The translations under genes were made by a program, and so were the position numbers. A DNA stretch of 64,000 nt. Source: an uncultured Lachnospiraceae bacterium. Lineage in GTDB: Bacteria > Bacillota > Clostridia > Lachnospirales > Lachnospiraceae. Below, piece after piece: positions 17,097 to 25,289 of the stretch. A model generated the notes under the pieces. That model saw nothing but the letters and a program-made list of their open reading frames with translations, had not been told where the DNA came from and ran no database searches. How positions within the stretch are numbered: the first letter of the stretch is position 1; each line of letters begins with the position of its first letter. The stretch covers positions 1 through 64,000 of the forward strand of contig URQQ01000009.1 in NCBI GenBank assembly GCA_900549995.1, in the 5' to 3' direction.

Positions 17097-19034
17097 TCAC
17101 AAATGCAAAAAAACAGTCGTCTGAAAAACATTATTTTCCGTCGAAAACTCTACCCTCCCATTATATTTTTTTGAGACAGTCTGTATAGAGGTCGTTCCGA
17201 TCCCGGGCTGCCCTCTTTTTCTGGAAACAAATCCCTCCGAAGTATGCTGAACTTCCCCGTCAAAACTGTTCTCAATTGTGATGGCAAGTACACCGGCCGC
17301 CACTCCGGCATTCACCCGGATATATTTTTTATCGTTTCTTTGCCGTCTGCATGCCTCCAGGGCGTTCTCCAGACAGTTTCCAAAGATCACGCTTAAATCT
17401 ATATCACTGACCGAAAGATCCTCAGAGAGATGGATGGCGGCGGTAAACTCTACGTCTGCCACCCTGGCCTGAGCCTCGTAGTAATGCATGATTGCATCTA
17501 CCGCAGTATTCTCACAGTAAACTCCTGCATTCTGTACTGGCAGTTCCTGCTCAATCTCAGAAAAATAGCGTTTCAGTGCATCGATATCATCGGCTGCCGC
17601 GAGTTCATGAAGAACCAAAACATGATGCCTTAAATCATGGCGGAATGTCCGTTCACGGGCAATTGCCTGCATGATAGCCTGATGCTGTTCTTTTTGTACC
17701 GCGATATTCTGATTTGTCAGCCGGAGATTCTCTGCGAGTACCAGACTTTTGACAAAGCTATGATAGATTTCCCGCAGGATCACTGCCCCCATCAATAATA
17801 CAAGGCATAAGCTTGAGAATTCAATAAACCACCCAGAATAAATGGGTTCATAGAGAGGAAGCAGCCTGTCCATGATCAGTGTACAGTCAAAAATCACCAT
17901 TCCGCACAGAAGAAGTCTGGCATGCCCGGATGTTCCGTCCGTTCTTTTCAGTACCTTAAATGTATTGGCAGTCAAAAGCACAGCACTCGCCCACTTATAC
18001 AGAGTGATCAGTGCAGAGTAGGAATGCATCATCACTGAAGATGCCTGTGGGAGAAAAAGATGATAAACCGCACAGACAACACATACCAGCCCTCCGAAGG
18101 CAACTCCAAAAGTATTCATTGGATTTTCCAGAGAAAAAAGCTTCCGCTGCAATATAAATACTATAAGAATCATTCCGCAAAAGGACAAATGTTCCAAAAA
18201 GTATAACCCATCAAATCCTGGAATCAGAGTCTTGGCGGCCGGATAACAGGTAAACCCAATAAACAGCATACAAAACAATGCATAAAGACGCGGCAGGGAA
18301 TTCATCCGGTTAGCTATGCCAATCAAAAGGGCCGTCATGCCCGTCAAAAAAGTCAGGGTCAAAAGGACAATTCGAAGATTCAGCCGTACAGTCGTCATAT
18401 GATAGACCGCATCTGGAATCCCCAATGCCGGCGGATACACTAAACCACCATACATGTTGGAAAAATTGGAGACAGCCAGCACCAGTTCAGCCTGACCAGA
18501 TGCCTCGAATGGAATCACCTTTTCAGCAGTGCCGGTGGTATAATTTTCAGGAGAAGTCTGTCCCAGGTCTAACACTTCTTCGCCATTGATATACAGCCGG
18601 CAGGAAGAAAATACTTCCGGGAGGTAGAGAGCATACGTCTGAGGGGATACCGAAAGCTTCACGGTCAGCCTGTAGCTTGCGCTGCCATAAGGGCATCCGT
18701 CCACCGACTCAAACCCGCCTAACTGCCCGGCATATATGTATCGGCTGGGAACGTATCTCCCAGACATAAGCTCCTCCGGGGTGAGCAGGACTCCGCCATA
18801 GAATTCCCATCCGTCCACCAGCCACACAACCCCTTGTTCTTCCAGTACAGCAGAAGTCAGTTCCATACTTCCATATGCTGCTTTCGGACCAGATGCAGTG
18901 TATTTATTATCATACCGATACAACAGACAGCAGATCACTGCTGTCATAGCCCCAAGAAAAAGCAGGCACATCGAAAACCCATACCGCCGGAAATATTGTC
19001 TGCTGCATGGAGATTTATTATTTTTTCTTAACAT
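17097..19034 (-). CDS. GHKL sensor histidine kinase with 7TMR-DISM-like sensor domain
   Basis: A 645-residue membrane kinase. One TM helix near residue 20-40 is followed by a roughly 180-residue extracellular beta-rich domain (YALYLPEVFSSCRLYING, LVLAVSNFSNMYGG) like 7TMR-DISM extracellular domains. Then come about seven or eight TM helices and a cytoplasmic AgrC-like GHKL core: FRHDLRHHVLVLHEL with the phospho-His, GNCLENALEAC N-box and GQPGIGTTSIQ G-box. It probably phosphorylates the LytTR regulator encoded two genes upstream. The ATG at 19034 has GGAG at 8 bases and overlaps the surface-protein stop by 17 bp. A terminator follows at 17014-17041. Confidence 0.9.
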   Translation of the reverse strand: MLRKNNKSPCSRQYFRRYGFSMCLLFLGAMTAVICCLLYRYDNKYTASGPKAAYGSMELTSAVLEEQGVVWLVDGWEFYGGVLLTPEELMSGRYVPSRYIYAGQLGGFESVDGCPYGSASYRLTVKLSVSPQTYALYLPEVFSSCRLYINGEEVLDLGQTSPENYTTGTAEKVIPFEASGQAELVLAVSNFSNMYGGLVYPPALGIPDAVYHMTTVRLNLRIVLLTLTFLTGMTALLIGIANRMNSLPRLYALFCMLFIGFTCYPAAKTLIPGFDGLYFLEHLSFCGMILIVFILQRKLFSLENPMNTFGVAFGGLVCVVCAVYHLFLPQASSVMMHSYSALITLYKWASAVLLTANTFKVLKRTDGTSGHARLLLCGMVIFDCTLIMDRLLPLYEPIYSGWFIEFSSLCLVLLMGAVILREIYHSFVKSLVLAENLRLTNQNIAVQKEQHQAIMQAIARERTFRHDLRHHVLVLHELAAADDIDALKRYFSEIEQELPVQNAGVYCENTAVDAIMHYYEAQARVADVEFTAAIHLSEDLSVSDIDLSVIFGNCLENALEACRRQRNDKKYIRVNAGVAAGVLAITIENSFDGEVQHTSEGFVSRKRGQPGIGTTSIQTVSKKYNGRVEFSTENNVFQTTVFLHL

Positions 19035-21051
19035 CGGAGGATCTCCGTTTCTTTCGGAATACAACAACTGCTGTTACGATGCCGGCAGCAACGAGCACAA
19101 GAACAGGCAAAACCATTTCCGCCCAGAACACTTCTTTGTTTCCCGATAGCGAGGTCTGTGCCTGCTTCGCATTTCTCTTTGCCTGTCCGGGTTCCTTCTC
19201 TGTGATGCTTCTTTTTTCAGAATCTGATACCGGCATGTTATTCACAGATCTGACCGTATCCTTTGTTTCTGACCCTGATCTGTCTGTGCCACGCTTTGCT
19301 TCCGTCTTTTTACTGTCTGCACCCATATAGCCCGCCTCTGGCTCCCCAATACCCGCACCATTATCATCTGCCGCTGGCTTTACAGTTCCCGCAATATTAT
19401 CATCTGACTCTGGGCCTGCAGTACCCGCAACGTTATCATCTGCCTCCGGCTTCACAGCGTCTGCACCCATATGTCCTGCCTCCGGCTTTAAAGTTTCCAT
19501 ACCCGTATCATCCGTCTCTGCCTTCGAAGACTCTATATCCTCCTGATCTGTCTGCTCCTGCTTCTGTGGTGCCTGAATATCATCCGCCGGAGAGTTCTCC
19601 TCAGAAGTTTCCCCATCACCGGTCTCCGGGAGAGATGGATGGCTATTGTTCTCTCCGTGTTCTCCGCCTTCACTGCCCGGCTGCTCGTCTCTGTCTCCAC
19701 CGTCCCTGTCACCGCCTGTGCCGGGGTCAATGATTTGATTCTCTCCCGGAGTAAGGATCACCGTATTCGACCAGCCAGCTTCATTTTCTAATACAAGGGA
19801 AATCGTCCCGCTGACCATACTGGTATCCAGCTGAAACAATTCTCCCTGAAAAGAATCGTCACTCCAGGTAACGGAATCCCAGTCTGTAATATCTGCCCAT
19901 GTGAGGCCATTGTCCTTTGAACACCAGAGTATGATTCCAGGGGACAATACTGCATCCTCCCATGAGAAAAACCGCATTGCATTGTCATCTTGCCGGACTC
20001 TCTGAATGATTGGCAGTGCAGGATCCCTTATCCATATACGGAAGGTCATGTCTTTCCCGCCGTCAAGCCCCAGATCCTTAAGATATCCGGGAAGAGACAC
20101 GGGAATGTCGATTACCCCAGGGACACTGGAATCCAGATTCTCTACCTGATACTGGTCATACTCCAAATAGACATCCAGGTATCTTCCACCGCTCAGCCGA
20201 TAACGCTTTGCATCACAAAGCCTGACAACATTCCTGATTTCATCAGGATCACTGTTCTGTCTGACCTGCGGTTCCAGCCCTACAAGACTTTCGATATGCC
20301 GCTTTATAACAGTCACATTCTGTGGTTCTGACGACAGAATGCATGTATCAAGAATGAGATCATTCCCTGACGCAGTAACAGCACCGCTGCCTTGCGCAGA
20401 CAAATTACAGCCGAATAAATCCACTCCATTTACTGCTGACACGGCACATGCGCCATCCCCTGCAACATCGATATTCAAAAAATACCCATTCGTAACATCA
20501 GGCATGGAAAGTTCAAGTCCCACAGCATCCGTTCCATAAGAATGGATCCCGCCCCTTGCTTCATAAGAAGCAATTGGGTTTCTGACTTCACTTTCTGAAG
20601 TGATCCGTACAGCCACACCGCCAACTCCGTCACGTCCAGCGGCCGTCACATCCATATAGCTAAGGTTCCGATTCCAGTCAAGCGGAATGAACCATCCTCC
20701 CGGAGGAGTACTACGGATCTCCAGCACAGGCACATCGATGCCTTCTCCTTCCAGTTTCAGATTCTGTACATCAATATTCCCGCCATCGTAAATCAAGCCA
20801 TAGGCCCCCGTATCAATGCAGATCGGATTTCTTTGCTCTTCATAAGTAAAAATACTATCTTCAATGGTAATTGTATCTCCTAATACAACCTTCCCGCCCT
20901 GGTCATCCAACCCGGCGAACCATTGCTCCAGTTCCTCGAATGTATAAACCGTCGTAACATCATCACCAGAGGAATCTGCTGCCAAAGCAGTGCTCCCCAA
21001 AAAGTAAAAACACACTAGAATCAACAGATAAAAACGTGCCTTCATCTTCAC
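19018..21051 (-). CDS. Membrane-anchored surface protein with beta-helix-like N-terminus and acidic repeats
   Basis: A 677-residue exported protein. Signal peptide 1-24 (LGSTALAADS) is followed by a roughly 220-residue region with parallel beta-helix character (FEELEQWFAGLDDQGGKVVL, GLIYDGGNIDVQNLKL), then beta-sandwich stretches. A low-complexity acidic region carries imperfect repeats (KPEADDN-AGT; about 515-585). A C-terminal TM helix (PVLVLVAAGIVTAVVVF) and basic tail follow. No LPxTG-like signal is seen, so it is membrane- rather than wall-anchored. It starts with GTG at 21051, overlapping the regulator stop by 4 bp; an ATG at 21045 is an alternative. Sandwiched between regulator and kinase, it is likely part of the sensory unit or its output. 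No family recognised. Confidence 0.75.
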   Translation of the reverse strand: MKMKARFYLLILVCFYFLGSTALAADSSGDDVTTVYTFEELEQWFAGLDDQGGKVVLGDTITIEDSIFTYEEQRNPICIDTGAYGLIYDGGNIDVQNLKLEGEGIDVPVLEIRSTPPGGWFIPLDWNRNLSYMDVTAAGRDGVGGVAVRITSESEVRNPIASYEARGGIHSYGTDAVGLELSMPDVTNGYFLNIDVAGDGACAVSAVNGVDLFGCNLSAQGSGAVTASGNDLILDTCILSSEPQNVTVIKRHIESLVGLEPQVRQNSDPDEIRNVVRLCDAKRYRLSGGRYLDVYLEYDQYQVENLDSSVPGVIDIPVSLPGYLKDLGLDGGKDMTFRIWIRDPALPIIQRVRQDDNAMRFFSWEDAVLSPGIILWCSKDNGLTWADITDWDSVTWSDDSFQGELFQLDTSMVSGTISLVLENEAGWSNTVILTPGENQIIDPGTGGDRDGGDRDEQPGSEGGEHGENNSHPSLPETGDGETSEENSPADDIQAPQKQEQTDQEDIESSKAETDDTGMETLKPEAGHMGADAVKPEADDNVAGTAGPESDDNIAGTVKPAADDNGAGIGEPEAGYMGADSKKTEAKRGTDRSGSETKDTVRSVNNMPVSDSEKRSITEKEPGQAKRNAKQAQTSLSGNKEVFWAEMVLPVLVLVAAGIVTAVVVFRKKRRSSDVKKK
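19300..19510 (-). repeat. Imperfect tandem repeat coding KPEADDN-AGT units
   Basis: About five degenerate units of roughly 14-16 codons (variants KPEAGHMGADAV, KPEADDNVAGTA, PESDDNIAGTV, PAADDNGAGIG, PEAGYMGADSK) form an acidic stalk in the surface protein. Copy number may vary between strains. Confidence 0.7.
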
Positions 21052-21812
21052 TGCACTCCTTCCTGTGTTTTGGCAGTATCTTGCATTTTCCGTAATGCAA
21101 ACTCCTCATACAACTGGATCACCTGTTTCCGGTTATACTTCGAAATCGGAATAAGAGTTCCCGTATCCATCAGGAAAAAATTACTCTGCATTGCCATGAC
21201 CCAATTCATGTTAACCAGATAACTTCTGTGGCAGCGCAGAAAATCAGAGCAGCCGCCAGCACGGCAAATCTCTTCCTCAAGATTTTTAAGGGGTATTCTG
21301 GAAGATATCGTTTCACCACCTAAATGAATGACGCTCGTATTATTAAATACCTCGACAAAAATAATCTCATTAAGCAGTACTTTTCGGATAGTCTTTTCTG
21401 TATGGAGCAGAATAAATCTTGCCTGCTTTTCGTGCAGTTTTTGACAGCGTTCCAACGCCTGCACCAGTTTATTGTAGACCAGAGGTTTCGTCAGATAATG
21501 AACCGCATTGACATCATAGGCCTCCAGCGCATGATCTGTACTGCGGGTAAAGAAGACAACCGGACAGTCTTTATCCTGCTTTCTCAGATTACGTATCACC
21601 TGCATTCCATCCTCATTTTCCAGATAGATATCCATAAAAATAAGATGATAGTTCCCTGGAACATAGTGTTCCAGAAATGCCTGCCCGCTCTCGTATACAT
21701 TAACCTGATAAGAAGGAATCCCCTGCTCTAAGCAGTAACGGGACAATTGTTCACACAAACGCTCAGCGTCTTTTTGACAGTCCTCACATACTGCAATTTT
21801 GCTATTCACCAC
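21048..21812 (-). CDS. LytTR-type response regulator
   Basis: A 254-residue regulator of the AgrA/LytR class. The receiver domain has the acidic CED pocket, phospho-Asp in LIFMDIYLE, switch Thr in VVFFTRSTDH and Lys in YLTKPL. The C-terminal LytTR DNA-binding domain carries EIIFVEVFNNTSVIHL, FLRCHRSYLVNMNWV and the closing IPISKYNRKQV. A GTG at 21812 has GAGG at about 8 bases and is preferred over a GTG at 21821. It is the first gene of the operon with the surface protein and GHKL kinase, to which it is translationally coupled. It faces a divergent surface-protein gene (22088), a natural target. Confidence 0.9.
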   Translation of the reverse strand: MVNSKIAVCEDCQKDAERLCEQLSRYCLEQGIPSYQVNVYESGQAFLEHYVPGNYHLIFMDIYLENEDGMQVIRNLRKQDKDCPVVFFTRSTDHALEAYDVNAVHYLTKPLVYNKLVQALERCQKLHEKQARFILLHTEKTIRKVLLNEIIFVEVFNNTSVIHLGGETISSRIPLKNLEEEICRAGGCSDFLRCHRSYLVNMNWVMAMQSNFFLMDTGTLIPISKYNRKQVIQLYEEFALRKMQDTAKTQEGVQ

Positions 21813-21940
21813 TCTGTGCACCTCTTTCGTACTTTATTACTCTACATTTATTCAATCATAGAAATATGACGCTTGTCAACTTATACGAATGTCAAATCAT
21901 ATCAACATAATCACTCGTTCCTATTCGCCCCTCTCCCGCG

Positions 21941-21960
21941 GCTATTCACCACAATGTGAA
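21941..21960. promoter_or_regulatory. Candidate operator in the divergent gap
   Basis: TTCAC (21945-21949) and GTGAA (21956-21960) form an inverted repeat. The same block, GCTATTCACCAC then TGTG, recurs at 21801-21818 at the start of the regulator gene, 140 bp away. A shared binding site is possible, or a duplicated fragment. Canonical LytTR direct repeats were not convincing here. Confidence 0.35.
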
Positions 21961-22087
21961 AAATCCATGTCCCATTTTATGATAAAATAAACCTCATAAA
22001 TAAGAAGATCCATCGCAAAAAAAGAGGTTGGGGTACTGTTGATCATTACAGCAATTTGTCGGTGGACACAAAGAAAAAGGAGAAAGT

Positions 22088-23869
22088 ATGAAGAATAAAA
22101 AAGGAATGAAAGCATTAATTTCAAGTTGTTTTCTGGCCGTAAGTCTGTTTGGCTCTATGTTCACTTCACATGCACAGGATGCAAAAATGTATTATGAGGT
22201 GGCTGGGGACAGCGGCACGAACTTATCCCCCGGAAGAATATACATCAGTACAAATCCGGATTTGGAAGACTTAGAGTATGCAAGCGTGAGTTTCCCTCCG
22301 ACATTAAGTGCGGAACTGGAGGTAACAGGGGGGCTGGATACATCTTCATGGTATTATGGAAAGGAAACATATGGGGAGGGGTATCCGGTAGACGTCATTC
22401 AAAGGGATTCACAGTTTGATACCTGTACGGATGGACATCTCTTCTATGATTCAGCCAACGGCTCCTGGCGATATTATTGTTCGTATGGAGGGGCTCAAAA
22501 CGCAGGGCCATACTATCTCTATACGATCAAAACCATTTCCTATACAGAACAAAATGTCATCGCTTCTGAAAGCAGCAGCTATGAACCACAGGCAGGGAGC
22601 GATACAATTGTGAAAGAAGATCTGGTAGTTACAATCAATATTCCTTCAGAGAATTTGAATTATACGGTAGAAGACTTTACCTTTGAGGATGACCAGGTGG
22701 ACCATGCAAATGGTGACTACACTGTAACCTTAAATGTGGGCGGCTTACATGTAGATGTAACGATGCGGGGAAAAGAAACCACCCCGGAAGGTGTGATAGA
22801 TTATAGGAATGGGAAAATCACTTCTCTGATACCGGGCGCACTTTATACAGTGAACGGAACTGAAGCCACTCCTGACGCGCAGGGGAACCTGCTGATGGAC
22901 GAGTCATGGAAGAACACAGCAATCTCTATTGTAAAGAAAGCAACAGACCCATTATACATCGACAGTGATGCACAGGAACTCTCTTCTGTAAAGGCAGCTA
23001 CACCGGCAGCAGCGGTAGATTATTCAAACGGACAGCTGGCAGGTCTTACCCCAGGGCAGGCTTATCTCATATCCGGAACAACAATGACTGCAGATGGAGA
23101 TGGTAAAATCCCACTCTCCAGCGCATGGTATGGACAGGACATTACACTCCAGATTGAGACATCAGATTCGGCTTTTGCAAGTGACGTTCAAACACTGTCT
23201 GTTTCAGCCAGACCAAGCGCCAAAAAAGTAAGTAAGATCAGCCTGACAGATACTGCTATTATAGTGACCGTAGAAGATGGCTGCGAGTATATGCTTCTGG
23301 ATAAAAATGGACAGCCATTGACCGGATGGATCACTGATGGTTCCGCAGAAGATACAGATCCCGCAGCAGGCCAGATCACCTTTGCATCACTTGCAGAAAA
23401 TGAGAAATATACGTTAGTAAAACGAATTGCGGCAACGGAGAACACACCTGCTTCAGAATCACAGTCAATGGAGATTAAGACGCTTTGTAAAATTACTGGT
23501 AAGGTAGAGGGAACAGATCTTCCGGCAGTCATTGAAATTATAGATAAAGTTACCGGTGAAGTAGTTGCCAGAGTTACAACCGACCAGGATGGTAATTATG
23601 AAGCACTGATTCCGGAGGGAGAGTATAGAATCTCAATCACAGGCAAAAGCGGCAAACAGGTACTTGATGGCGGTGAGCTGAAGGCACCGAACAGTGAGAA
23701 AGTAAATTTTACACTGAAAGCTAAAGAAGAATCTAAGAAACCGGCATCCGAAGCCAAAAAAAGTCCAAAAACTGCAGACAATACGCCTGTCTCAGGCTAT
23801 CTGGCAATACTGATTGCGTCCGTATCTATCGGAGGCGCCGCTCTCAGAAGAAAATCAAAAGTAAAATAA
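22088..23869 (+). CDS. Sortase-type surface protein with repeated beta domains
   Basis: A 593-residue exported protein. Signal peptide 1-30 is followed by an Ig-like/X2-like region (VKEDLVVTINIPSENLNYTV), two or more related modules that each begin with VDYSNGQLAGLTPGQAYLI or a close variant, and a carboxypeptidase-regulatory-like beta domain (GKVEGTDLPAVIEIIDKVTG). The C-terminus has SPKTADNTP, a hydrophobic helix and a basic tail (RRKSKVK): an LPxTG-like sorting signal of the xPKTxD type common in Lachnospiraceae. GGAG lies 5-6 bases before ATG 22088. It is transcribed away from the LytTR operon and ends at a strong terminator. Confidence 0.82.
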   Translation: MKNKKGMKALISSCFLAVSLFGSMFTSHAQDAKMYYEVAGDSGTNLSPGRIYISTNPDLEDLEYASVSFPPTLSAELEVTGGLDTSSWYYGKETYGEGYPVDVIQRDSQFDTCTDGHLFYDSANGSWRYYCSYGGAQNAGPYYLYTIKTISYTEQNVIASESSSYEPQAGSDTIVKEDLVVTINIPSENLNYTVEDFTFEDDQVDHANGDYTVTLNVGGLHVDVTMRGKETTPEGVIDYRNGKITSLIPGALYTVNGTEATPDAQGNLLMDESWKNTAISIVKKATDPLYIDSDAQELSSVKAATPAAAVDYSNGQLAGLTPGQAYLISGTTMTADGDGKIPLSSAWYGQDITLQIETSDSAFASDVQTLSVSARPSAKKVSKISLTDTAIIVTVEDGCEYMLLDKNGQPLTGWITDGSAEDTDPAAGQITFASLAENEKYTLVKRIAATENTPASESQSMEIKTLCKITGKVEGTDLPAVIEIIDKVTGEVVARVTTDQDGNYEALIPEGEYRISITGKSGKQVLDGGELKAPNSEKVNFTLKAKEESKKPASEAKKSPKTADNTPVSGYLAILIASVSIGGAALRRKSKVK

Positions 23870-23875
23870 ACGTAC

Positions 23876-23903
23876 TGGGCCAGGGAATCAGATCCCTGGC
23901 CCA
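23876..23903 (+). terminator. Rho-independent terminator of the surface-protein gene
   Basis: TGGGCCAGGGA (23876-23886) pairs perfectly with TCCCTGGCCCA (23893-23903) around a 6-nt loop. It starts 7 bp after the stop and is followed by T-rich sequence. Confidence 0.85.
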
Positions 23904-23921
23904 ATACTTTATAAGTTTTTA

Positions 23922-24317
23922 TTACTTATACTGCTCTTTCATTTCAACTAATACGCCAAGTACTTTTGACGTGTCAAAATATTCATACGCCTCATACCCT
24001 TTTTCATGTTTGAAAATCGATTCAAACCCTGCATTTTTTATCGTCTGCTCGTCATCTTCTAACGCACCTTCTGACAGAAGGCAGATGGAGCAGACAGAGG
24101 TTCCGTGTTCCTGTAACCACGCTGCCCACGGGTCATGATTCCCGAGTGGCTGTATAATCTCAAACCAGAAATTATCACGGAAAACACTTTCTACTTTCAC
24201 TATACTTGTTGATGATAATGCCATTTGCACGGGGCTTATCACATTTGCACGGATCCCTTTTTCTGCAAGTTCTCCTGTGAAGGAGTGTGCCATAGATCTG
24301 ACCGCCGCTTTTGAACC
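23922..24317 (-). pseudogene. SDR fragment fused to a VOC-family C-terminal half
   Basis: One open frame of about 130 codons reads as two unrelated remnants. The first part (GSKAAVRSMAHS through IRANVISP) is the Tyr-Lys helix region of a short-chain dehydrogenase, but with Gly in place of the catalytic Tyr region. From about 24200 to the stop the peptide (WFEIIQPLGNHDPWAAW; GFESIFKHEKGYEAYEYF; LGVLVEMKEQY) is the C-terminal half of a glyoxalase/VOC protein. Neither is complete and no start with a ribosome site is seen, so I call it debris. It lies between a terminator and the KTR gene. Confidence 0.65.
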
Positions 24318-24410
24318 TCTGGAAGACTGCTGATTGCTTTATGAAGCAGTTCCGCCTGTTCTTCCTCAATGATTAACTCGTCAATACTTTTAGGTAAAGT
24401 TCTATTATTT
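24310..24410 (-). pseudogene. Sigma-70-like factor fragment
   Basis: In a different frame from both neighbours a short segment reads TLPKSIDELIIEEEQAEL then LHKAISSLPEVQKRR, which resembles the region before and at the start of sigma-70 region 4 in factors carried by conjugative elements. It begins exactly where the KTR homology stops (about 24409) and ends where the SDR-like segment begins (about 24317). Confidence 0.5.
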
Positions 24411-24567
24411 TGATAACTGTTACTTTCAAATGTTTTGCTACAATTAGAGTTTCTTGTTTGCACTTAGGGCAATAAAGAGGAAAATTCTTCAATTCAGTAT
24501 CTTTCCGTATATGTAGCCGTGTTTTCCCTCTGCAAACAGGACATATTATCCATTCTGTCGTATTCAT
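24373..24567 (-). CDS. Cysteine-rich KTR domain protein
   Basis: A 64-residue small protein with two CxxC knuckles (ICPVCRGKTR and YCPKCKQET), probably zinc-binding, matching the cysteine-rich KTR proteins often carried by mobile elements next to resistance genes. AAGGAG lies 7 bases before the ATG at 24567, 14 bp after the VanY stop. Family likeness stops at about residue 53 (VIK, DNA about 24409); the last 11 residues are read out of frame from an adjoining sigma-factor remnant, so the native C-terminus has been replaced. Confidence 0.8.
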   Translation of the reverse strand: MNTTEWIICPVCRGKTRLHIRKDTELKNFPLYCPKCKQETLIVAKHLKVTVIKIIELYLKVLTS

Positions 24568-24581
24568 TGAACATCTCCTTA

Positions 24582-25289
24582 TCACTCTATCAATTCTATA
24601 TATTCTTCCAGGCAAAGCCCCTTTGAAAACAATTCCAAAGCGGCTTCTTTTCCAACGTATCTATAATGCCACGGTTCGTTAATAACACCTGTTATCTCTG
24701 TTTTATCAGCGGGATAGCGTTTTATAAATCCATACTTATGTGCATTGTCTTCAAGCCAACTATATACTGCATCACTGGAACTTTTTGAAATATCCGCATT
24801 TATATCCACCGCAATCCCTAACTGATGTTCGCTAGTACCGGGAACTGCTACCCATTGTTCAGCAAGTTCTTTTGCCTTAGATTTGGGATAACCCTCATTT
24901 TCATAAGCTTCTCTTTTTTCATCTAACAATTGTTGCTGCTTTTCCTGCGTTCTATATCCCGCCACAACAAATAATCCATATCCCTCCGCTCTTGCTGCAT
25001 CAAACATTTTCTGTAATTCAGGGTATATTCTCGAATCCACTTTTTCGCCATTTGATAATTCTGTCAGTTCTACTTCATAATCATTTGGAATATAGTTATC
25101 ACGGTTCACAAGAATTAAATTCCATCCATTATCCTCACTGGCAACATGATGTGTCATATTATTCAGAAAAGGAATTGCAGAGCCAGAGTCAAACACTATT
25201 TTACTAGCTATTATACATAAAAGGGTAATAGCAAATAAAATAAATATCATTCTTGCGCCATATCTTTTTCTTTTTGTGTATCGTCTCAT
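24582..25289 (-). CDS. VanY-type D-alanyl-D-alanine carboxypeptidase
   Basis: A 235-residue membrane-anchored metallopeptidase. One TM helix (about 13-32) is followed by a VanY/peptidase M15B domain: GYRTQEKQQQL, SEHQLGIAVD with zinc ligands His155 and Asp162, and EPWHYRYVG with catalytic Glu205 and His208. It trims the terminal D-Ala of peptidoglycan precursors outside the membrane, which can lower glycopeptide binding or remodel the wall. It follows the ABC permease stop immediately and precedes the KTR gene by 14 bp. No VanR/S, ligase or VanX is present, so it is not a complete van operon. Confidence 0.9.
   Translation of the reverse strand: MRRYTKRKRYGARMIFILFAITLLCIIASKIVFDSGSAIPFLNNMTHHVASEDNGWNLILVNRDNYIPNDYEVELTELSNGEKVDSRIYPELQKMFDAARAEGYGLFVVAGYRTQEKQQQLLDEKREAYENEGYPKSKAKELAEQWVAVPGTSEHQLGIAVDINADISKSSSDAVYSWLEDNAHKYGFIKRYPADKTEITGVINEPWHYRYVGKEAALELFSKGLCLEEYIELIE

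Noticed and set aside
21822..22087. Canonical LytTR direct repeats
   Set aside because: GTT-containing words occur but without convincing spacing or consensus.
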